From contig CAYUBE010000033.1 in NCBI GenBank assembly GCA_964442965.1, positions 1 through 6,448 of the forward strand: a DNA stretch of 6,448 nucleotides, in the 5' to 3' direction. Under the pieces are notes generated by a model. That model saw only the letters and a list, made by a program, of their open reading frames with translations. It had not been told where the DNA came from and did not search any database. The DNA comes from CAJAQL01 sp964442965. GTDB lineage: Bacteria > Patescibacteriota > Minisyncoccia > UBA6257 > 2-01-FULL-56-20. Positions 3,722-6,448 of the stretch are shown piece by piece. A program made the position numbers and the translations under genes. Position 1 is the stretch's first letter, and every line of letters starts with the position of its first letter.

Positions 3722-6218
3722 GAGGAACATGGACGTGTCACAGGATGTTTTTGCCGCACAGGGGACTTCGCAGAAGGAAGGCCTTTCTTCTCTTGAGGCT
3801 GCGCGGCGACTCAAGCAGTACGGTCCGAACGAGTTTGCAGAACTAAAGCGCCTTCGGCCGCTTTTTATTCTGCTTTCCAAATTTAAAAGTCCGCTGCTTA
3901 TTCTTTTAATTGTTGCGGCATTGGTGTCCGGTATTCTTGGATCTCACTTTGAGGCAGGTGTCATTCTTGTCATCGTTTTCATCAGCGCACTCATCGATTT
4001 CATGAATACCTACCGCTCCGCAAAAGCGGCGGAAGCATTGCGCGAGAAAGTGACGGTCACGGCGGCAGTTTTGCGCGATGGGAAGCTTGAGGAGCGGCAC
4101 GTTCACGACATCGTGCCGGGCGATATATTTGCGCTTGAGGCAGGGGACATTATTCCCGCGGACGGTATTGTCTTTGAGGCGAAAGACCTTTTCGTTGACG
4201 AGAGCATGCTCACGGGAGAATCGATTCCTGTCGAGAAAGAGGCTGGCGCGAGCGAGACGCGGACTGTTTTCATGGAATCGAGCGTGGTATCCGGAAAGGG
4301 ATTTGCAGTTGCAACGGCGACTGGCGCAAAGACACGTGTTGGCGGTATCGCCGAAAAGTTGAAGAAGCCGGACGTTCCCACGGAATTCGAAAAAAATCTC
4401 GGCGCGTTCAGTGCGTTTATTTTCCGCGTGACGCTGTTTCTGGTGCTCGCCGTCATCCTGCTCAATATCTTCTTCAATCGCCAGGATCCGCTCCAGATGT
4501 TTTTATTTGCGGTTGCGATCGCCGTCGGCCTTACGCCTGAACTTTTACCACTGATCGTTACCAGTAATCTTGCGAAAGGCGCGCTCGCGATGTCGCATCA
4601 TGGCGTCATCGTGAAGAAACTCGCGGCGATCCATAATTTCGGAGGCGTTGATGTGCTCTGCACCGACAAAACGGGGACGCTCACCGAAGACAAGATCGCG
4701 CTCGTGCGGTGCCTCGATCCTTTCGGCGCGGAGAGCGACGAGACATTCTTCTGGGGTTTTATGAGCAGTAAGCATCTGACCGGCGTGCGCGGCACACTCG
4801 ATGCGGCGATCGAAAATTATAAAAGCATAGAGGTGAACGATTGGGAGAAAGTTGACGAAGTTCCCTTTGATGCGGTGCGGCGCATCGAGTCGGTCGTGGT
4901 GAAGAAAAACGAGAAGACTATTCTCATTTCGAAAGGTGCGCCGGAAGAAATTCTTAGGCTTGCGGATTTCTGCGGTGATGCGAAGCGGGAAAAAATAACG
5001 CCGGCCATCCGGCAAAAGATCGACGCGGAATACGAAGCGTTGAGCAGGGACGGATTTCGGGTGCTCGCGGTCGGAATCCGCGATGTGCCATTTCAGCATA
5101 CGCCGTACGGAGCCGGAGACGAAAAGAACCTCTCCTTTGTGGGTTTTCTCGCATTTCTCGATCCGCCCAAAAAGACCGTGAAGGAAACGCTCGAGCGGAT
5201 GGCGAAGATTAATGTGGCGATCAAAATCATAACCGGCGACAACTTTTTGGTAACGAAAAAGATCGCGGAGGAGATAGGCCTTGCGATACAGGGAGCGCTC
5301 ACGGGAGACGAGATCGCAAAATTTACGGATGAGGAATTGCGTCATGCCGTGGATGGCACTACGATCTTTTCCCGTGTAACACCGGAGCAGAAACAGCTGA
5401 TTATTCGGGCTTTGCGCGCGAACGGTCACGTCGTTGCCTATATGGGGGACGGTGTGAATGACATCCTGTCGCTTAAAGAGGCTGATGTCAGTATTTCCGT
5501 TCAGAATGCCGTCGACGTCGCGAAGCAGACGGCGGACATCATTCTTCTCAAGAAGGGGCTTCGCGAGATCGTCGAGGGGATCACCGAGGGTCGGAAGACG
5601 TTCGCAAATACGTTTAAATATCTTCAGATGGCGCTTTCCTCGAACTTCGGCAATATGTTCAGCATGCCGGTCGCATCGCTCATTTTTCCGTTTTTGCCGA
5701 TGACAGCACCGCAGATCTTGCTGAACAATTTTCTCTACGATTCTTCCCAGCTCGCGATCCCGTTTGATAACGTGGACGAAGATTTTCTCGCGCGCCCGAA
5801 AAAGTTCAACGTCACGTTTCTCAAAAAATTTATGATCATCTTCGGGCCGCTCTCATCTTGTTTTGACTTTACCACATTCGCTTTCCTTGGTATAGCACTC
5901 CATGCAACCGGAGGTAAGTTCCAAACGGGATGGTTTCTTGAGTCGATTGCAACACAAACGCTCGTCGTGAACTTCATCAGGAGCCGTTCTCCATTCTGGA
6001 AGAGCAGACCGAGCAAGATTCTGCTTGTGAGCACCTTTGGTGCCGTTGTTCTTGCATGGATATTGCCGTATACCGGCTTAGGACATGATCTCGGTTTCGC
6101 GGGCTTAGGGATATTCCCTCTTCTCGCCATCGTGGGAATCGTTATTTTATATCTCGCTGCCGTCGAGATCGCAAAAAAATATTTCTATCGGAAATACGGA
6201 GATTTGATAGAAAAATGA
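3720..6218 (+). CDS. mgtA: Mg2+-importing P-type ATPase (P3B, MgtA/MgtB)
   Basis: This is an inner-membrane transporter that takes up Mg2+ at the cost of ATP. Order: N-terminal cation-ATPase domain (about 5-60); membrane helices 1-2 (about 46-96); actuator domain with TGES (165-168); helices 3-4 (about 231-282) with TPEL (272-275); phosphorylation site DKTGT (D316); nucleotide-binding KGAPE (405-409); TGDN (505-508); hinge MGDGVND (575-581); and six more helices (about 645-818), ten in all. MgtA/B-specific features are VGLTPELLPLIVTS (269-282), the A-IHNFG stretch before the phosphorylation site, SSNFGNMFS (640-648) and SQLAIPFDNVDEDF (676-689). All catalytic motifs are intact; 832 residues is slightly short for the family, mainly at the N-terminus. 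There is no clear Shine-Dalgarno. A TATAAT overlaps this ATG, so the true start may be the ATG at 3729, giving 829 residues. It follows pheS by 24 nt. No magnesium-sensing leader is visible, as the gap is too short. Confidence 0.95.
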   Translation: MRNMDVSQDVFAAQGTSQKEGLSSLEAARRLKQYGPNEFAELKRLRPLFILLSKFKSPLLILLIVAALVSGILGSHFEAGVILVIVFISALIDFMNTYRSAKAAEALREKVTVTAAVLRDGKLEERHVHDIVPGDIFALEAGDIIPADGIVFEAKDLFVDESMLTGESIPVEKEAGASETRTVFMESSVVSGKGFAVATATGAKTRVGGIAEKLKKPDVPTEFEKNLGAFSAFIFRVTLFLVLAVILLNIFFNRQDPLQMFLFAVAIAVGLTPELLPLIVTSNLAKGALAMSHHGVIVKKLAAIHNFGGVDVLCTDKTGTLTEDKIALVRCLDPFGAESDETFFWGFMSSKHLTGVRGTLDAAIENYKSIEVNDWEKVDEVPFDAVRRIESVVVKKNEKTILISKGAPEEILRLADFCGDAKREKITPAIRQKIDAEYEALSRDGFRVLAVGIRDVPFQHTPYGAGDEKNLSFVGFLAFLDPPKKTVKETLERMAKINVAIKIITGDNFLVTKKIAEEIGLAIQGALTGDEIAKFTDEELRHAVDGTTIFSRVTPEQKQLIIRALRANGHVVAYMGDGVNDILSLKEADVSISVQNAVDVAKQTADIILLKKGLREIVEGITEGRKTFANTFKYLQMALSSNFGNMFSMPVASLIFPFLPMTAPQILLNNFLYDSSQLAIPFDNVDEDFLARPKKFNVTFLKKFMIIFGPLSSCFDFTTFAFLGIALHATGGKFQTGWFLESIATQTLVVNFIRSRSPFWKSRPSKILLVSTFGAVVLAWILPYTGLGHDLGFAGLGIFPLLAIVGIVILYLAAVEIAKKYFYRKYGDLIEK

Positions 6219-6229
6219 AGTCGCCGCGA

Positions 6230-6251
6230 CGGGGGCATCCCGAATTTTTTT
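6230..6251 (+). terminator. Weak intrinsic terminator after mgtA
   Basis: CGGG (6230-6233) pairs with CCCG (6239-6242) around GGCAT, followed by AA and seven T (6245-6251). The stem is only four G/C pairs, but the T-run is long. A second small stem, GTCG (6220-6223) with CGAC (6227-6230), overlaps it. It sits 12 nt after the mgtA stop. Confidence 0.5.
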
Positions 6252-6252
6252 A

Positions 6253-6261
6253 TGATATAAT
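6253..6261 (+). promoter_or_regulatory. Extended -10 promoter of the pilin gene
   Basis: TGATATAAT matches the extended -10 form TGn-TATAAT exactly, which needs little or no -35. Six bases follow before the ATG at 6268-6270, the usual distance to a transcription start, so the mRNA should begin at or next to the start codon. No Shine-Dalgarno is present between them. Confidence 0.6.
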
Positions 6262-6267
6262 TCTTCT

Positions 6268-6448
6268 ATGAGTCGTCAAAATTCGCCTCGTTCCGCCTTC
6301 ACCCTGATCGAGCTCCTGATTGTGACCCCTCGACAGGCTCGGGGCAGGTCGCCTCATAAAGGATTTACGCTCATTGAGTTATTGGTAGTCATCGCCGTGA
6401 TCGCGATCCTCAGTATCGTGGTGGTCCTCACCCTGAATCCCGCAGAAA
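6268..6448 (+). CDS. Type IV pilin-like protein, 5' part, two prepilin motifs
   Basis: Sixty codons and one base are visible; the gene continues beyond the window. The product would be a type IV pilin or pseudopilin, cut by prepilin peptidase (PilD) and assembled by its hydrophobic N-terminal helix. The second motif, K31-G32 then FTLIELLVVIAVIAIL (33-48), is a textbook cleavage site and helix, with E37 at mature position 5. An earlier partial motif, A10 then FTLIELLIV (11-19), stops after nine residues and is followed by the charged stretch TPRQARGRSPHK (20-31). The two motifs differ in eight of nine codons, so they are not a recent duplication. If translation starts instead at GTG 6322, the leader is a normal 14-residue MTPRQARGRSPHKG. 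The ATG at 6268 is favoured by the extended -10 box six bases before it. It could be a functional pilin, a hybrid of two pilin genes, or a decaying copy. Confidence 0.75.
   Translation, partial: MSRQNSPRSAFTLIELLIVTPRQARGRSPHKGFTLIELLVVIAVIAILSIVVVLTLNPAE
6324..6350. repeat. REP-like palindrome inside the pilin leader
   Basis: The core CCCCTCGACAGGCTCGGGG (6326-6344) folds as CCCC, a TC bulge, GA, loop CAGGC, then TC and GGGG; the flanks GACC (6324-6327) and GGTC (6347-6350) offer an alternative outer stem. It resembles the dispersed 'CCCTTCGACAAGCTCAGGG' type of bacterial intergenic repeat as I recall it, with the same bulge and loop plan. Here it lies in frame and encodes TPRQARGRS. Only one copy is in this window, so its repeat status needs the rest of the genome. 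Confidence 0.5.

Noticed and set aside
4545..5429. Minus-strand open frame of 294 residues across mgtA
   Set aside because: It lies wholly inside the ATPase core with intact catalytic motifs on the other strand; it is a shadow of GC-rich codon use.
1..6448. CRISPR array, prophage or transposase
   Set aside because: There are no regularly spaced direct repeats and no transposase, integrase or phage structural motifs in any frame.

Overview
The window reads as a compact bacterial chromosome segment, most like a Candidate Phyla Radiation (Patescibacteria, Parcubacteria-like) genome. The clues are a trigger factor without its FKBP domain, a short-leader type IV pilin of the 'GFTLIELLVVIA…NPAE' kind, gene starts with almost no Shine-Dalgarno sequence, and a compact layout. 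TGA is used as a stop (three genes) and none is read through, so this is ordinary code 11, not code 25. The lineage is inferred from family features; no marker gene settles it.

Layout, all genes on the + strand: (1) 1-168, an intergenic region with a hairpin and a possible divergent -10 box. (2) 169-1221, trigger factor (tig) lacking the PPIase domain. (3) 1260-1281, an intrinsic terminator. (4) 1288-2411, an AT-rich, self-contained unit: near-consensus sigma-70 promoter, structured ~130-nt leader, good Shine-Dalgarno, an unrecognised 285-residue protein, then an unusual hairpin / 13-nt perfect Shine-Dalgarno / terminator module. (5) 2484-3695, a single-chain, mitochondrial-type phenylalanyl-tRNA synthetase (class II core plus FDX-ACB domain). 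(6) 3720-6218, an MgtA/MgtB-type P-type ATPase. (7) 6230-6251, a weak terminator. (8) 6268-6448, the start of a type IV pilin-like gene that carries two prepilin motifs separated by an in-frame REP-like palindrome and runs off the window.

How the genes fit together: tig, the PheRS and the transporter are housekeeping functions (chaperoning, translation, magnesium supply) with no obvious joint pathway. The AT-rich unit between tig and pheS looks like a separate insertion with its own expression signals. Its signals differ from those of its neighbours: it has a long leader and a strong Shine-Dalgarno, whereas pheS, mgtA and the pilin have -10-like boxes only about 6-12 nt before the ATG, which suggests leaderless mRNAs.

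Best candidates for something new: the leader at 1341-1447, where a perfect anti-Shine-Dalgarno lies in the arm of a competing hairpin; the Shine-Dalgarno-into-terminator module at 2338-2411; the PheRS with altered active-site residues; and the palindrome inside the pilin leader.
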